From NCBI GenBank assembly GCA_029067085.1, contig JAIEFE010000013.1, positions 62,001 to 126,000 on the forward strand: 64,000 bases of DNA, given 5' to 3'. The stretch comes from Lachnospiraceae bacterium. Its GTDB lineage: Bacteria; Bacillota; Clostridia; Lachnospirales; Lachnospiraceae. The translations under genes were made by a program, and so were the position numbers. Below the pieces are notes generated by a model. It worked only from the letters and a program-made list of their open reading frames with translations, was not told the DNA's origin and ran no database searches. Below are positions 17,285 through 26,154 of this stretch, one piece after another; positions within the stretch are counted from its first letter, which is position 1; each line of letters opens with the position of its first letter.

Positions 17285-17723
17285 GCCGTTTATTCCTTTC
17301 CATGACAGTCGCTTTTTCAGGGAGCGTTTTTGTGAGAACAACGGTGTAGGAGACAGTGACCGCGATCAGACTAACGATGTGGGCAATCTGTTGTTCTGCC
17401 GTGAATCCTGCTTCATTTGCAAAGGTATTGAGTGAGTTGATGGCGGAGTGTGTGATGATGCAGGGAAGCAGGCTTCCGCCCCGATAATAGATTGTTACAA
17501 ACAGGAAGCCGACTGCGAGTGCAAAGATGATCTGGCATAGATTTTCTGTCAGATTCATTCCGTTTAACAGATTTATGATATGGCCTATTCCAAAGGTCAC
17601 ACTTGAAATAATGATGGCTCTTTTTACGTTCTCTTTTGCAATCGCCTCGAAAAGAAGACCCCTGAAAATCGAGAGATATAGCAGTAGGGAAAATGGATAA
17701 AGATAGAAAGAGACGGGCTTTTT
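17229..17723 (-). pseudogene. CPBP intramembrane protease fragment (5' truncated)
   Basis: Reading the minus strand from a stop at 17724, the frame gives IFRGLLFEAIAKENVKRAII, then TFGIGHIINLLNG and LPCIITHSAINSLNTF. These are the second half of the CAAX-protease/bacteriocin-processing (CPBP) fold, including the FGxxH and second His motifs. The N-terminal helices and the catalytic EE pair that should precede FRG are missing, and no start codon with a ribosome-binding site is seen. The reading frame also runs into the neighbouring DUF4358 gene. It is therefore a decayed remnant, although a short translated fragment from the GTG at 17600 cannot be excluded. Confidence 0.7.
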
Positions 17724-17724
17724 T

Positions 17725-17752
17725 TACAAGGCATCCTAAAAAGGATGCCTTG
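17725..17752. terminator. Perfect 12-bp stem-loop after potD
   Basis: acaaggcatcct and its exact complement flank a 4-nt A/T loop just past the potD stop. On the minus strand the stem is followed by A residues, not T, so it is not a canonical intrinsic terminator; it may stop transcription weakly or protect the pot mRNA end. Confidence 0.5.
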
Positions 17753-17761
17753 TATGCACCT

Positions 17762-18841
17762 TTAGTACGACTTCACTTCTTTCCACAACTCATTGTAAAG
17801 GGAATCCCCATCTTCGCCCAGATACACATAGGTTTCCAGATTATCATATTGTGACAGATCCGGAAAAGCGATCTCGGAATTTTTAACGGACTCGTCCTCG
17901 ATCAGATCTCTGGCGGCCACATTCGGCGTAGAATAGGTGATATATTCAAAGTTTATGAGAGCAATGTCCGGCCGGCACATAAAATCAATGAATTTTTCCG
18001 CGTTTTCCTTGTTGGGCGCATTCTTTAAGATCACCCAGCAATCGATCCATACATTAGTTCCTTCCTCAGGGATCACATAGACCAGATCCGGATTTTCCTG
18101 CTGTGTGTAGATGGCCTCGCCGGAGTAGATAACGCCTATGGCGGACTCTCCACCGATCATTTTGTCACGCACCTGATCGACGACATAGGCCTGCACCAGA
18201 GGCTTTTGCCGGATCAGGGATTCCTTGGCAATTTCAAGCTCCGCAGGATCTAAGGTATTCATGGAGAATCCGTTCAGCATTTCGGACACCATGAAGGCAT
18301 CCCGGACGGAGTCCTGCATCAGAATATTGTCTGCATATTTTTCATCCCAAAGCTGTTCCCAGCGGGTGATCGGCTCATCGACCATGGTTTGATTGTAGAG
18401 AATACCGACTGTGCCCCAGCAGTAGGGGATGGCATATTTATTTTCCGGATCAAAGCCCTTGGCCTGATCGTAATACTCTGCGCCGATATTCTTTTTCGCG
18501 TTCGGGATCTTTTCGTAGTCGATCTCAGACAGCATACCGTTTTCTATCATCCGGCTGATCATGTAGTCCGATGGGCAGGCAATATCGTAGGCGACAGCGC
18601 CGGACTCCACCTTGGGGTACATGCTTTCGTTTGTTTCAAACTCATCGTAGATCACTTTGATGCCGCTTTCTTCCTCGAACATACGGATCGTTTCTGGATC
18701 AATATATTCGCCCCAGTTATAGACGATGACCTGCCCGTTGACGCCCTTTACAGAGGAGGTACAGCCGGTCAGGGAGATGACGGTGAGAAGCGCCAGCAGT
18801 ACAAATATGGAGTTTAAGCGAAATCTTTGGTTCATTTTCAT
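17762..18841 (-). CDS. potD: Spermidine/putrescine ABC transporter substrate-binding protein
   Basis: A 359-residue lipoprotein with lipobox LTGC, Cys at about residue 27. The mature protein begins VIVYNWGEYIDPETI, the PotD/PotF signature, and continues with the polyamine-site pattern YDIACPSDYMI and GVIYSGEAIY. It captures spermidine or putrescine outside the cell and delivers it to PotBC. The gene is last in the potABCD operon, and its start overlaps the potC stop by 4 bp (ATGA). Confidence 0.95.
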   Translation of the reverse strand: MKMNQRFRLNSIFVLLALLTVISLTGCTSSVKGVNGQVIVYNWGEYIDPETIRMFEEESGIKVIYDEFETNESMYPKVESGAVAYDIACPSDYMISRMIENGMLSEIDYEKIPNAKKNIGAEYYDQAKGFDPENKYAIPYCWGTVGILYNQTMVDEPITRWEQLWDEKYADNILMQDSVRDAFMVSEMLNGFSMNTLDPAELEIAKESLIRQKPLVQAYVVDQVRDKMIGGESAIGVIYSGEAIYTQQENPDLVYVIPEEGTNVWIDCWVILKNAPNKENAEKFIDFMCRPDIALINFEYITYSTPNVAARDLIEDESVKNSEIAFPDLSQYDNLETYVYLGEDGDSLYNELWKEVKSY

Positions 18842-19611
18842 TTCTTTTCCTTCTTGTCAGGTGACAGATTAATCAAAACCAGTAAGGTCAGAACCGTTAC
18901 AAAGATAAGCGACGAGAGCGCATACATTTCCGGTTTGATGCCTTTTTTGATCTCTGTATATATTTTCGTAGAAAGCGTGTCCACGCCGACGCCCTTGGTG
19001 AAGTGGGTGATGATGAAATCATCCAGGGACATCGTAAAGGCCATCAGAAATCCCGAAAGGATTCCGGGCAGGAGGTCGGGAAATACCACTTTAAAGAAGG
19101 CGTTTATCGGCGAGGAGCCAAGGTCAAGCGCCGCTTCATAAGTGCTTGGATTCAGCTGTTTCATGCGCGGCATAACGCTCAGGATCACGTACGGGATATT
19201 AAAGGTAATATGGGACAGCAATATGGTTCCCATTCCGAATCTGATTCCAAGACTGATATAGAGCAGCATCAGGGAAATTCCCGTGACAATGTCAGCGTTC
19301 AGCATGGGGATATTGGTAATTCCCATGAGGATTGATTTTGCCTGACGTTTCATGCCTGTCATGGCGATGCAGGCGATGGTCCCGATGACCGTGGCGATCA
19401 GGGAGGAGAGCAGCGCAATCAACAGGGTGTTTGCAAGTGCACGCAGTATCTCTTCATTCTGAAACAGGGCAATATACCATTTGAAACTGAAGCCGCCCCA
19501 TTTCGCCCGGGTCTTGCTCGCGTTAAAGGACAGCACCATAAGGGTGCCGATGGGAGCGTACAGGAAGAGAACGATCAGGGCAATGTAAATTCTTTTTGCA
19601 GCAGATTTCAT
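18838..19611 (-). CDS. potC: Spermidine/putrescine ABC transporter permease
   Basis: A 257-residue permease with six predicted helices. The EAA loop reads EAALDLGSSPINAFFKVVFPDLLPG around residues 159-183. The start KRIYIALIVLFLYAPIGTLMVLSFN and the MSLDDFIITHF segment are typical of PotC/PotI. It pairs with PotB. It overlaps potB and potD by 4 bp each, indicating tight translational coupling. Confidence 0.95.
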   Translation of the reverse strand: MKSAAKRIYIALIVLFLYAPIGTLMVLSFNASKTRAKWGGFSFKWYIALFQNEEILRALANTLLIALLSSLIATVIGTIACIAMTGMKRQAKSILMGITNIPMLNADIVTGISLMLLYISLGIRFGMGTILLSHITFNIPYVILSVMPRMKQLNPSTYEAALDLGSSPINAFFKVVFPDLLPGILSGFLMAFTMSLDDFIITHFTKGVGVDTLSTKIYTEIKKGIKPEMYALSSLIFVTVLTLLVLINLSPDKKEKK

Positions 19612-20426
19612 AGCATGGAGCCCTCCCCTTCCTTGTCAAAGATGGCGGATAAAACCATATTGACCAGAATAAATATCATCAGCACCATGGACAGGCCGCT
19701 GCCCAGATGCCAGTTGGATGTCCGTGTAAATTCCTGATCGATCACATCCCCGATCAGCAGAAGCTTGCCGCCTCCAAGAAGCGAGCTGATCACGAAGGTC
19801 GTGAGCGCAGGGATGAACACCATGGTAACGCCGCTGATAATGCCCGGGATCGAGAGCGGCAGAATAATACGCGTAAAGGTATGTAAGTGATCAGCGCCAA
19901 GATCATGGGCGGCGTTTATCACATTGGGATCTATTTTAGCCAGTGCATTATATAAGGGCAGTATCATAAAGGGCAGGAAGTTGTATACCATGCCGAGAAT
20001 GATCGCCGCCGGTGTGTTGATGATCTTTATAGCCGGCAGATGCAAAAAGGTAAGCAAGTGGTTGATCACGCCGTTCTTTTCAAGCAGGGTCTGCCATGCC
20101 AGTGTGCGCAGCAGGAAGTTCATCCACATGGGCAGGATAAAGATCAGTATGATAAAATTATGCCGCTTCATCTGTACCTGCGAAAGGATCATGGCAAGCG
20201 GATATGCAAGCAGAAAACAGATGATCGTACTGATCAGGGAGAGCAGGAGAGAGAGGCGCAGGGCCTTCGCGTGTCCCGCCGTGGTGATCGCGATGATATT
20301 GTCAAGGGTGAAGGCTCCCGTCCTGTCGGTCAGGCCGTAGTAGAGGATCATGCCCAGAGGCACGACGATGAACAGGGCAGACCAGAAAATATAAGGCACA
20401 GACAGCCACTTTTTATTAGATGTCAA
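19608..20426 (-). CDS. potB: Spermidine/putrescine ABC transporter permease
   Basis: About 272 residues and six predicted helices. The start reads [21 protein letters not shown] and the EAA-like loop reads [25 protein letters not shown], as in PotB/PotH. An ATG at 20444 is possible, but a TTG at 20426 lies 8 nt behind a full AGGAGG inside the end of potA and is the better-supported start. Either way it overlaps the potA 3' end, consistent with coupling in the polyamine operon. Confidence 0.93.
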   Translation of the reverse strand: MTSNKKWLSVPYIFWSALFIVVPLGMILYYGLTDRTGAFTLDNIIAITTAGHAKALRLSLLLSLISTIICFLLAYPLAMILSQVQMKRHNFIILIFILPMWMNFLLRTLAWQTLLEKNGVINHLLTFLHLPAIKIINTPAAIILGMVYNFLPFMILPLYNALAKIDPNVINAAHDLGADHLHTFTRIILPLSIPGIISGVTMVFIPALTTFVISSLLGGGKLLLIGDVIDQEFTRTSNWHLGSGLSMVLMIFILVNMVLSAIFDKEGEGSML

Positions 20427-21489
20427 TTGCAACAGCCTCCTCATCTTCAGATTCAGGTTTGTTCATGATCTGGATATTGAAGGGATCTACATGGATGCCC
20501 ACTTCTTTTCCAACAGGAAAGAGGGTGGTGGAGTGCACCAGCCATTCAAATCCGTTTGCGGTGACTTCCATTTCATAGTGCACGCCCTTGAAGATGAGGT
20601 GGGTCACCACGCCCTGTATGATACCATCGGCGGGCTCCACAAGGATTACATCCTCCGGGCGGATCACCACATCCACCGGTTTGTTACGGCCAAATCCCGT
20701 ATCTACACAGGCAAAGCGGGTGCCGAGGATCTCCACCAGCTTATCTTCGATCATAGTGGCGGGGATAATGTTGCTGTCCCCGATGAAGTCCGCTACAAAA
20801 GCATTTTCAGGCTCATTGTAGATGGACTCCGGCGAGCCGATCTGTTGGATATAGCCCTGATTCATGACTACAATGGTGTCGGACATGGTGAGAGCTTCCT
20901 CTTGATCGTGGGTCACATAGACGAAGGTGATGCCGAGTTCATTCTTCATGCGGATCAGTTCATACTGCATCTCCTGACGGAGTTTCAGATCAAGAGCTCC
21001 AAGGGGTTCATCCAGAAGAAGGACCTTTGGTTCATTGACGATCGCTCTGGCAATGGCAATGCGCTGCTGTTGTCCGCCGCTTAAGGAGTCGGGCATCCGA
21101 TTTTCATATCCCTCAAGGTTTACCAGCTTGAGGGCATAGCGGATCTTATCGTCTATATAGCTTTGAGATTTTTTCTTTATCTTCAGTCCGAAGGCGATAT
21201 TTTCCGCTATGGTCATATGTGTGAAAAGTGCGTATTTTTGAAAGACAGTATTCAGCTGTCTTTTGTTGGGCGGAATCCGGGTGATATCCTGACCGTCAAA
21301 TACCACGCGACCCGTATCCGGACTGGCAAAGCCGCCCAGAATGCGAAGGGTTGTGGTCTTGCCGCAGCCGCTGGGGCCGAGCAGGGTGACAAATTCATTC
21401 TCGTGGATGGATAAATTCAGTTCGTCCAATACCATCTGTCCGTCAAAAGATTTGGAGATATCGATCAGTTGAATCAGTTCTTTTGCCAT
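20416..21489 (-). CDS. potA: Spermidine/putrescine ABC transporter ATP-binding protein
   Basis: A 357-residue ATPase. It has Walker [10 protein letters not shown] near residue 38, signature LSGGQQQR near 138, Walker [13 protein letters not shown] and H-loop [10 protein letters not shown]. The C-terminal TOBE domain (about 270-345) is the regulatory part seen in PotA and MalK. It energises the PotBCD importer and comes first among the transporter genes, 53 bp after the XRE-cupin regulator, so the five genes probably form a single operon. Family and subfamily are clear from the gene order. Confidence 0.95.
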   Translation of the reverse strand: MAKELIQLIDISKSFDGQMVLDELNLSIHENEFVTLLGPSGCGKTTTLRILGGFASPDTGRVVFDGQDITRIPPNKRQLNTVFQKYALFTHMTIAENIAFGLKIKKKSQSYIDDKIRYALKLVNLEGYENRMPDSLSGGQQQRIAIARAIVNEPKVLLLDEPLGALDLKLRQEMQYELIRMKNELGITFVYVTHDQEEALTMSDTIVVMNQGYIQQIGSPESIYNEPENAFVADFIGDSNIIPATMIEDKLVEILGTRFACVDTGFGRNKPVDVVIRPEDVILVEPADGIIQGVVTHLIFKGVHYEMEVTANGFEWLVHSTTLFPVGKEVGIHVDPFNIQIMNKPESEDEEAVAIDI

Positions 21490-21542
21490 GGAAGTATCGC
21501 CTCCGTATCATATGTTATATTGCCCCGTTGCATGACTCATTA

Positions 21543-22103
21543 TCAAAAGTTCGGCGGGGTGCTGATCCATAAAAAGACGGCGCCGCTCTTTGTTCCGGCT
21601 TTGATATAGTGCTCTGAGTCCGGCCTGTAGTAGAAGGTGTCGCCCTTTTTCGCGCGAATGCTGCGATTGCCGAGGATAATGGTGAGAGAGCCGGAGAGTA
21701 CATAGCCGAACTCCTCCCCCTCGTGGGGCTGGTCAGGATAGGTGGAGCCGCCGGCCTCCAGAGTGACGCGGATCGGTTCCATCATGTTTTTTTGGGCATT
21801 CGGAATGATCCACTCAATCTTATTGTGGAGTTCATGATCCTCCTTCTCGAAGAAATCGTCAGGGCGAAAGACGATCTGCTCGTCGTCCGCATCGTTGAAA
21901 AAGTCCTTTAAGCTGGTGCCGAGACACTGCAAAATGTCGATCAGTGTGGCGATCGAGGGGGAGGTCACGTCATTTTCCAACTGGCTGATAAAGCCCTTGG
22001 AGAGCTCACAGCGGTCAGCCAGTTCCTCCTGCGTCAATCCCTTCTTATTCCGAAGTTCCTTTATTTTGTTGCCGATGTCTGTTTTACTGCCTGTGCTGTC
22101 CAT
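21543..22103 (-). CDS. XRE-cupin transcriptional regulator of the polyamine operon
   Basis: A 186-residue regulator. An XRE helix-turn-helix spans residues about 12-66 (IKELRNKKGLTQEELADRCELSKGFISQLENDVTSPSIATL). A cupin_2 ligand-sensing domain spans about 110-183 (PHEGEEFGYVLSGSLTIILGNRSIRAKKGDTFYYRPDSEHYIKA). This is the PuuR-like layout that commonly controls polyamine genes, and it sits directly upstream of potABCD. It probably senses polyamine or a derivative and represses the operon. A candidate operator lies at 22161-22185. Confidence 0.9.
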   Translation of the reverse strand: MDSTGSKTDIGNKIKELRNKKGLTQEELADRCELSKGFISQLENDVTSPSIATLIDILQCLGTSLKDFFNDADDEQIVFRPDDFFEKEDHELHNKIEWIIPNAQKNMMEPIRVTLEAGGSTYPDQPHEGEEFGYVLSGSLTIILGNRSIRAKKGDTFYYRPDSEHYIKAGTKSGAVFLWISTPPNF

Positions 22104-22407
22104 TGCGTTCTCCGTCTTGAAATGCTTCTGCCCATAAAATCAGCCGAGCGTCTGCGATTCAGTAAAAATAAACTAAAAGTTTACTGTTGCTAAACATACA
22201 CTGAGACTCATTATACAGCAATGCAACCGTATGTCAATGGAAAAATGTAAAAATATCAAAATTTAAGGATTAACAAGACGGAGATAATATGGTAAAATAT
22301 TTGGTAGTTATTTTAGAGAACAGGAGAAATTAGACAGAGGCGGCTGGTAATGGTGGGCTGAATCGTAATAAGTTTATAATATTCAAAGAAAGGGCGTGGT
22401 TTCAGCG
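22104..22407. promoter_or_regulatory. Divergent control region: XRE-cupin/pot operon versus lactonase gene
   Basis: An inverted repeat TAAACT-3 bp-AGTTTA lies at 22169-22183, nested in a second pair AGTAAA (22161-22166) / TTTACT (22180-22185). It is a good candidate operator for the XRE-cupin regulator. On the plus strand TTAACA (22270-22275)-17 bp-TAAAAT (22293-22298) is a promoter candidate for the lactonase gene. No gene is seen. Confidence 0.5.
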
Positions 22408-23469
22408 ATGAGTCAGGATAAATATGTGGCGTATGTGTCTACCTACACGACGGCAAAGGCGGACAATTACGGCATCAAGATCTATGATGTGGATCTGAAA
22501 AACGGAAGGATGACGGAGAAAAATCAGGTGGAGATCACAAACTCTTCCTATATCACAATCTCCCACAATGAAAAGTATCTCTATTCCATTACGGATTTCG
22601 GTGTGGAGGCGTATAAGATCCTGCCGGGTGGTGATCTGGAGGTCATAAACCAGGGTACCATCAACGGCATGCGAGGCTGTTATCTTTCCACGGACTATGA
22701 GGATAAGCTTCTTTTTGTGGGCGGTTACCATGACGGAAAGATCACAGTCCTCCGCTTGAGAGAGGACGGCGGGGTCGGAGAGATTACGGACGAAGTCTAT
22801 CATAAGGGCCTTGGCAGTATTGCGGAGCGAAATTTCAGACCGCATGTGAACTGCGTGAAGATGACGAGGGACAATCATTATCTGTGCGCGGCGGATCTGG
22901 GCCTTGACCATGTGAATGTATACCGTGTGGACCATGAGAACGGAAAGCTGAAACCTATCGATATGATCAGGAGCGAGCAGGAATCCGCACCCCGGCATTT
23001 GAAATTTTCCAAGGACGGCAGTATCCTCTATATCGTGCACGAACTGAAAAACTACATCGATGTCTATACCTATCAGGAGATAAACAATACTCCTGAGTTT
23101 GAGAAGATTCAGACCATTTCCACGCTCAATGATTATCATGCGGGCGGCTCGGCGGCCAGTGCTCTCAATATTTCGGACGACTTTAAATATCTCACAAGCT
23201 CCAATGCCGGAGATAACAGCGCTGTTGTCTATAAGATCGATCAGAAGACGGGAATGCTTGAGAAGGTTCTCTGCCTGCCGATCAGCGGTGATTACCCCAA
23301 AGACGCGGCACTTTTCCCGGACAATAAGCATCTGGTCTCCCTGAACCATGAATCGAACACCATGACCTTTTTCAATGTCGATATGAAAAACGGACTTCTG
23401 GTGATGAACGGTAAAGAGATTAAGGTGGATCAGCCGAACTGTATCATCTTCCATAAGCTGGCGCAGTAG
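22408..23469 (+). CDS. Lactonase-family beta-propeller protein
   Basis: About 353 residues with the repeating YVSTYTT...GIKIYDVDLKNGRM, LYSITDFG, LLFVGGYHDG and FLRPHVNCVKMTRDNHYLCAADLGLDHVNVYRVD-like blades of the 6-phosphogluconolactonase (PF10282) seven-blade propeller. No signal peptide is present, so it is cytoplasmic. Hydrolysis of a sugar lactone is the usual suggestion for this family, but no pentose-phosphate genes are nearby and the substrate is uncertain. A GTG at 22396 is in frame; the ATG at 22408 has the more usual distance from AAAGGG. A hairpin follows whose right arm is the spoIVA ribosome-binding site. Confidence 0.85.
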   Translation: MSQDKYVAYVSTYTTAKADNYGIKIYDVDLKNGRMTEKNQVEITNSSYITISHNEKYLYSITDFGVEAYKILPGGDLEVINQGTINGMRGCYLSTDYEDKLLFVGGYHDGKITVLRLREDGGVGEITDEVYHKGLGSIAERNFRPHVNCVKMTRDNHYLCAADLGLDHVNVYRVDHENGKLKPIDMIRSEQESAPRHLKFSKDGSILYIVHELKNYIDVYTYQEINNTPEFEKIQTISTLNDYHAGGSAASALNISDDFKYLTSSNAGDNSAVVYKIDQKTGMLEKVLCLPISGDYPKDAALFPDNKHLVSLNHESNTMTFFNVDMKNGLLVMNGKEIKVDQPNCIIFHKLAQ

Positions 23470-23511
23470 GCTTTTGTGGAAGCTTTTCATGAAAACAGCA
23501 TAGTGAGGCAG

Positions 23512-23554
23512 CCTCCTGCATATACATTTACCAGTATAAGCAGGAGGTTTTTTT
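23512..23554 (+). terminator. Terminator-like hairpin overlapping the spoIVA ribosome-binding site
   Basis: cctcctgc (23512-23519) pairs with gcaggagg (23540-23547), followed by seven T at 23548-23554 directly before the spoIVA ATG. The right arm is at the same time the Shine-Dalgarno AGGAGG of spoIVA. Read-through RNA from the lactonase gene would terminate or hide the spoIVA ribosome-binding site. A possible sigma-E promoter (GCATAGT, 14 bp, CATATACA) overlaps the left arm, but its -10 is weak. Confidence 0.65.
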
Positions 23555-25042
23555 ATGGATATTTTACAGAACACTACATACGACCTCTATAGAGATATAC
23601 AGCACAGAACGGGGGGAGAAATCTACCTGGGCGTGGTTGGGCCGGTCAGGACGGGAAAATCCACTTTTATCAAACGGTTTATGAATCTTCTGGTGCTTCC
23701 TTACATGGAGGATGAGAACGAGAAGGAGAGGGCGCAGGACGAAATGCCGCAAAGTGCGGGTGGAAAGACCATCACGACGACGGAGCCGAAATTCATTCCC
23801 AAGGAAGCGGCCCATGTGAAGCTGGGCGCGGATATTGATGTGAAGGTACGGCTGGTGGACTGTGTCGGCTATATGGTGGATGGCGCTGCGGGCCATATGG
23901 AAAAAGATGAGGAACGCATGGTCAAGACGCCGTGGTCGCTTGAGGAGATCCCTTTTACGAGGGCGGCGGAAATTGGCACCAGAAAGGTGATTCGCGACCA
24001 TTCCACGATCGGCATTGTGGTGACCTGCGACGGTTCTTTCGGAGAGCTTCCAAGAGAGAGCTTTCTGGAGGCGGAGGAGCGAACCATCAAAGAACTGCAG
24101 GCGCTTGGCAAGCCCTACATTGTGCTCTTAAATTCTGAGAAGCCTTACGCTGAGGAGACAAGGACACTTGCCGATGAGATCAGCGAGAAGTATCAGGTCA
24201 CGGTCATGCCTGTTAACTGTGAGCAGCTAAAGAAAGAAGACATCAACCACATCATGGAGAATATCCTTTATGAGTTCCCTCTTACCATGGTTGAGTTTTA
24301 TATGCCCAAGTGGGTGGAGATGCTTCCCTGTGACCACAAGATGAAAAAGGATATCATTGCACAGCTCAAACTTATGATGGCGAAACTGAATCACATCCGT
24401 GACATCACAGCGGATAGCTTTATCATGGAAAGTGAGTATGTAAAAAAATGCAAGCTCGACGGCGTCAATATGTCAGACGGCAGCGTGCGCATTGTGCTGG
24501 ATGTGGATGACGCCTACTATTACGAGATGTTGAGCGAGCTGGTTGGTGAGAATATCGGCAGCGAGTATCAGCTTCTTACGACCTTGCGGGAGATGGCGAA
24601 GATGAAGCGGGAGTATGTAAAGGTGCTGCATGCGCTTGAGGCAGTGCGTTATAAAGGATACGGCGTGGTGATGCCTGACCGGGAGGAGATCGTACTGGAG
24701 AAGCCAGAGCTCATTAAACAGGGCAATAAATTCGGCGTGAAGATCAAGGCCGAGAGCCCCAGCATTCACATGATAAAGGCAAGCATTGAGACAGAGATAT
24801 CCCCCATTGTCGGCACAGAGGAGCAGGCAAAGGATCTGATTCAGTATATTTCCGACACGGGTACGAACGAGGAGGGGATCTGGGAGACCAATATCTTCGG
24901 GAAGACCGTGGAGCAGCTCGTAAATGACGGCATTACAGGTAAGATATCCATGATCAACGAGGAGAGTCAGGTGAAGCTGCAGGAGACGATGCAGAAGATC
25001 GTGAACGACTGTAACGGTGGGATGGTGTGTATTATTATTTGA
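23555..25042 (+). CDS. spoIVA: Stage IV sporulation protein A, spore coat morphogenetic ATPase
   Basis: A 495-residue protein matching SpoIVA in length (about 492 in Bacillus) and sequence. It begins MDILQNTTYDLYRDIQHRTGG and has Walker A GPVRTGKST at 29-37. The KTITTTEPKFIP switch region and DCVGYMVDGAAGH follow. The C-terminus ends GGMVCIII, as in the family. SpoIVA polymerises with ATP hydrolysis on the forespore outer membrane to form the platform for coat and cortex assembly, and is normally made in the mother cell under sigma-E. It stands alone here. Confidence 0.97.
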   Translation: MDILQNTTYDLYRDIQHRTGGEIYLGVVGPVRTGKSTFIKRFMNLLVLPYMEDENEKERAQDEMPQSAGGKTITTTEPKFIPKEAAHVKLGADIDVKVRLVDCVGYMVDGAAGHMEKDEERMVKTPWSLEEIPFTRAAEIGTRKVIRDHSTIGIVVTCDGSFGELPRESFLEAEERTIKELQALGKPYIVLLNSEKPYAEETRTLADEISEKYQVTVMPVNCEQLKKEDINHIMENILYEFPLTMVEFYMPKWVEMLPCDHKMKKDIIAQLKLMMAKLNHIRDITADSFIMESEYVKKCKLDGVNMSDGSVRIVLDVDDAYYYEMLSELVGENIGSEYQLLTTLREMAKMKREYVKVLHALEAVRYKGYGVVMPDREEIVLEKPELIKQGNKFGVKIKAESPSIHMIKASIETEISPIVGTEEQAKDLIQYISDTGTNEEGIWETNIFGKTVEQLVNDGITGKISMINEESQVKLQETMQKIVNDCNGGMVCIII

Positions 25043-25120
25043 TTGCAAGGTTCTTTTCACTATGGTAATTTAGAAAATAATAGGTTTGTTGTGAGAGACA
25101 GATAGGAGCGAATACAAAAG

Positions 25121-25747
25121 ATGCAGGAACGTACGAGAAGAATATGGATGACGATATGCGGTGTGATGATCTGTGGGTTCAGCGTCGGAATGTTCAACTT
25201 TTCGGCGCTGGGCCTGGATCCGTTTCAGGTTTTTGTGCATGGGGTCTTTTATATCCTGCCGGAGGGGGCACCGGGATTCGGAACGGTGTATGCGGCGATG
25301 AATCTGTTGATGCTGATCGTGATCTTTCTGATGGACAGAAAGAAGATCGGGCTGGGCACGCTGATCAATATTTTCCTGCTGGGCTATGTGGCGGAATATT
25401 CCTCCTTGCTTTTTGAGAGGTTGATACAGGAGCCGTCCCTGCCTGTCAGGTTTGCTTTTCTTTTGCTCGGGATCGTTATTATGTGTTTTTCCTCTGCCCT
25501 CTATTTTACGGCGGACATGGGAGTATCTACTTACGATGCGGTTTCTTTGATTCTTTCGGAAAAGAAAAAATGGAAATTTCAGATCTGCCGGATCTCTTCG
25601 GATGTGTTCTGCACGGTGGTTGGATTTTTCTTTGGTGCGACGGTGGGGATCGGCACCGTGGTGACGGCCTTTTTCATGGGGCCGTTAATCGCATTTTTCA
25701 ATCGGACGGTGGCGGAGCCGTTGCGGTATGGGAAAGCGAAAGATTAA
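25121..25747 (+). CDS. YczE/YitT-like integral membrane protein
   Basis: A 208-residue membrane protein with about five to six helices. It begins RIWMTICGVMICGFSVGMFNFSALGLDPFQVFVHG and ends TVGIGTVVTAFFMGPLIAFFNR. The conserved GLDPF, MGVSTYDA and TVGIGT motifs match the YczE/YyaS family, whose members have been linked to export or regulation of secondary metabolites but whose activity is not established. The sequence after its stop holds a decayed HAD phosphatase. No clear operon partner. Confidence 0.8.
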   Translation: MQERTRRIWMTICGVMICGFSVGMFNFSALGLDPFQVFVHGVFYILPEGAPGFGTVYAAMNLLMLIVIFLMDRKKIGLGTLINIFLLGYVAEYSSLLFERLIQEPSLPVRFAFLLLGIVIMCFSSALYFTADMGVSTYDAVSLILSEKKKWKFQICRISSDVFCTVVGFFFGATVGIGTVVTAFFMGPLIAFFNRTVAEPLRYGKAKD

Positions 25748-25754
25748 GTTTGTT

Positions 25755-26032
25755 TGGAAGTGGCAAGCAGCAGCCCCGTAGAGCAGATTGTGTCAAATCT
25801 GGAGATAGCGGGAATACGGAAATATTTTTCTGAGATCGTCAGCGGGACGGAAGCAAAGCGTGGGAAACCGGCACCGGATATTTTCCTTTTGGCGGCTGTA
25901 TCACCGTGATGGTACCGGATCTGATGGAGCCTTCTCCGGCAATACTCGAGAGATATCGTGAAACAGATGCCGGAAGAACTCAAAATGAAGAATGATAAGA
26001 TTGAGATAGGCTATAAAAAGGATCAAGTCTGA
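25755..26032 (+). pseudogene. HAD-superfamily phosphatase / beta-phosphoglucomutase-like fragment
   Basis: One frame from about 25755 reads EVASSSPVEQIVSNLEIAG, then KYFSEIVSGTEAKRGKPAPDIF, then LLAAVSP and a stop at about 25907. These are the motif II (ASSSP) and motif III (KRGKPAPDIF) regions of HAD subfamily I phosphatases. Just after, another frame reads VMVPDLMEPS, the usual end region of the same fold, then stops. The cap domain, motif I, motif IV and a start codon are missing. It is a deleted and frameshifted relic between the YczE gene and punA. The whole 407-bp gap holds nothing else except a weak TACAAT at 26076-26081. Confidence 0.65.
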
Positions 26033-26154
26033 TTCTGGCGAAGAATATCAGTGTGCCAAAGTACACAATCTGTGGTACAATAGATGCAGGTTAGAGAATC
26101 GGCATCTTTTTTAGAAAGATTTATGATCAAACTCACAGAAAGGCGGTAACCTAC

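Noticed and set aside
17725-17752. Canonical intrinsic terminator
   Set aside because: The stem is perfect but is followed by A on the minus strand and mixed bases on the plus strand, so it is listed only as a stem-loop with low confidence.
22402-23574. 390-residue open frame opposite the lactonase-family gene
   Set aside because: It is the mirror of a well-supported gene, lacks a ribosome-binding site and shows no known motif.
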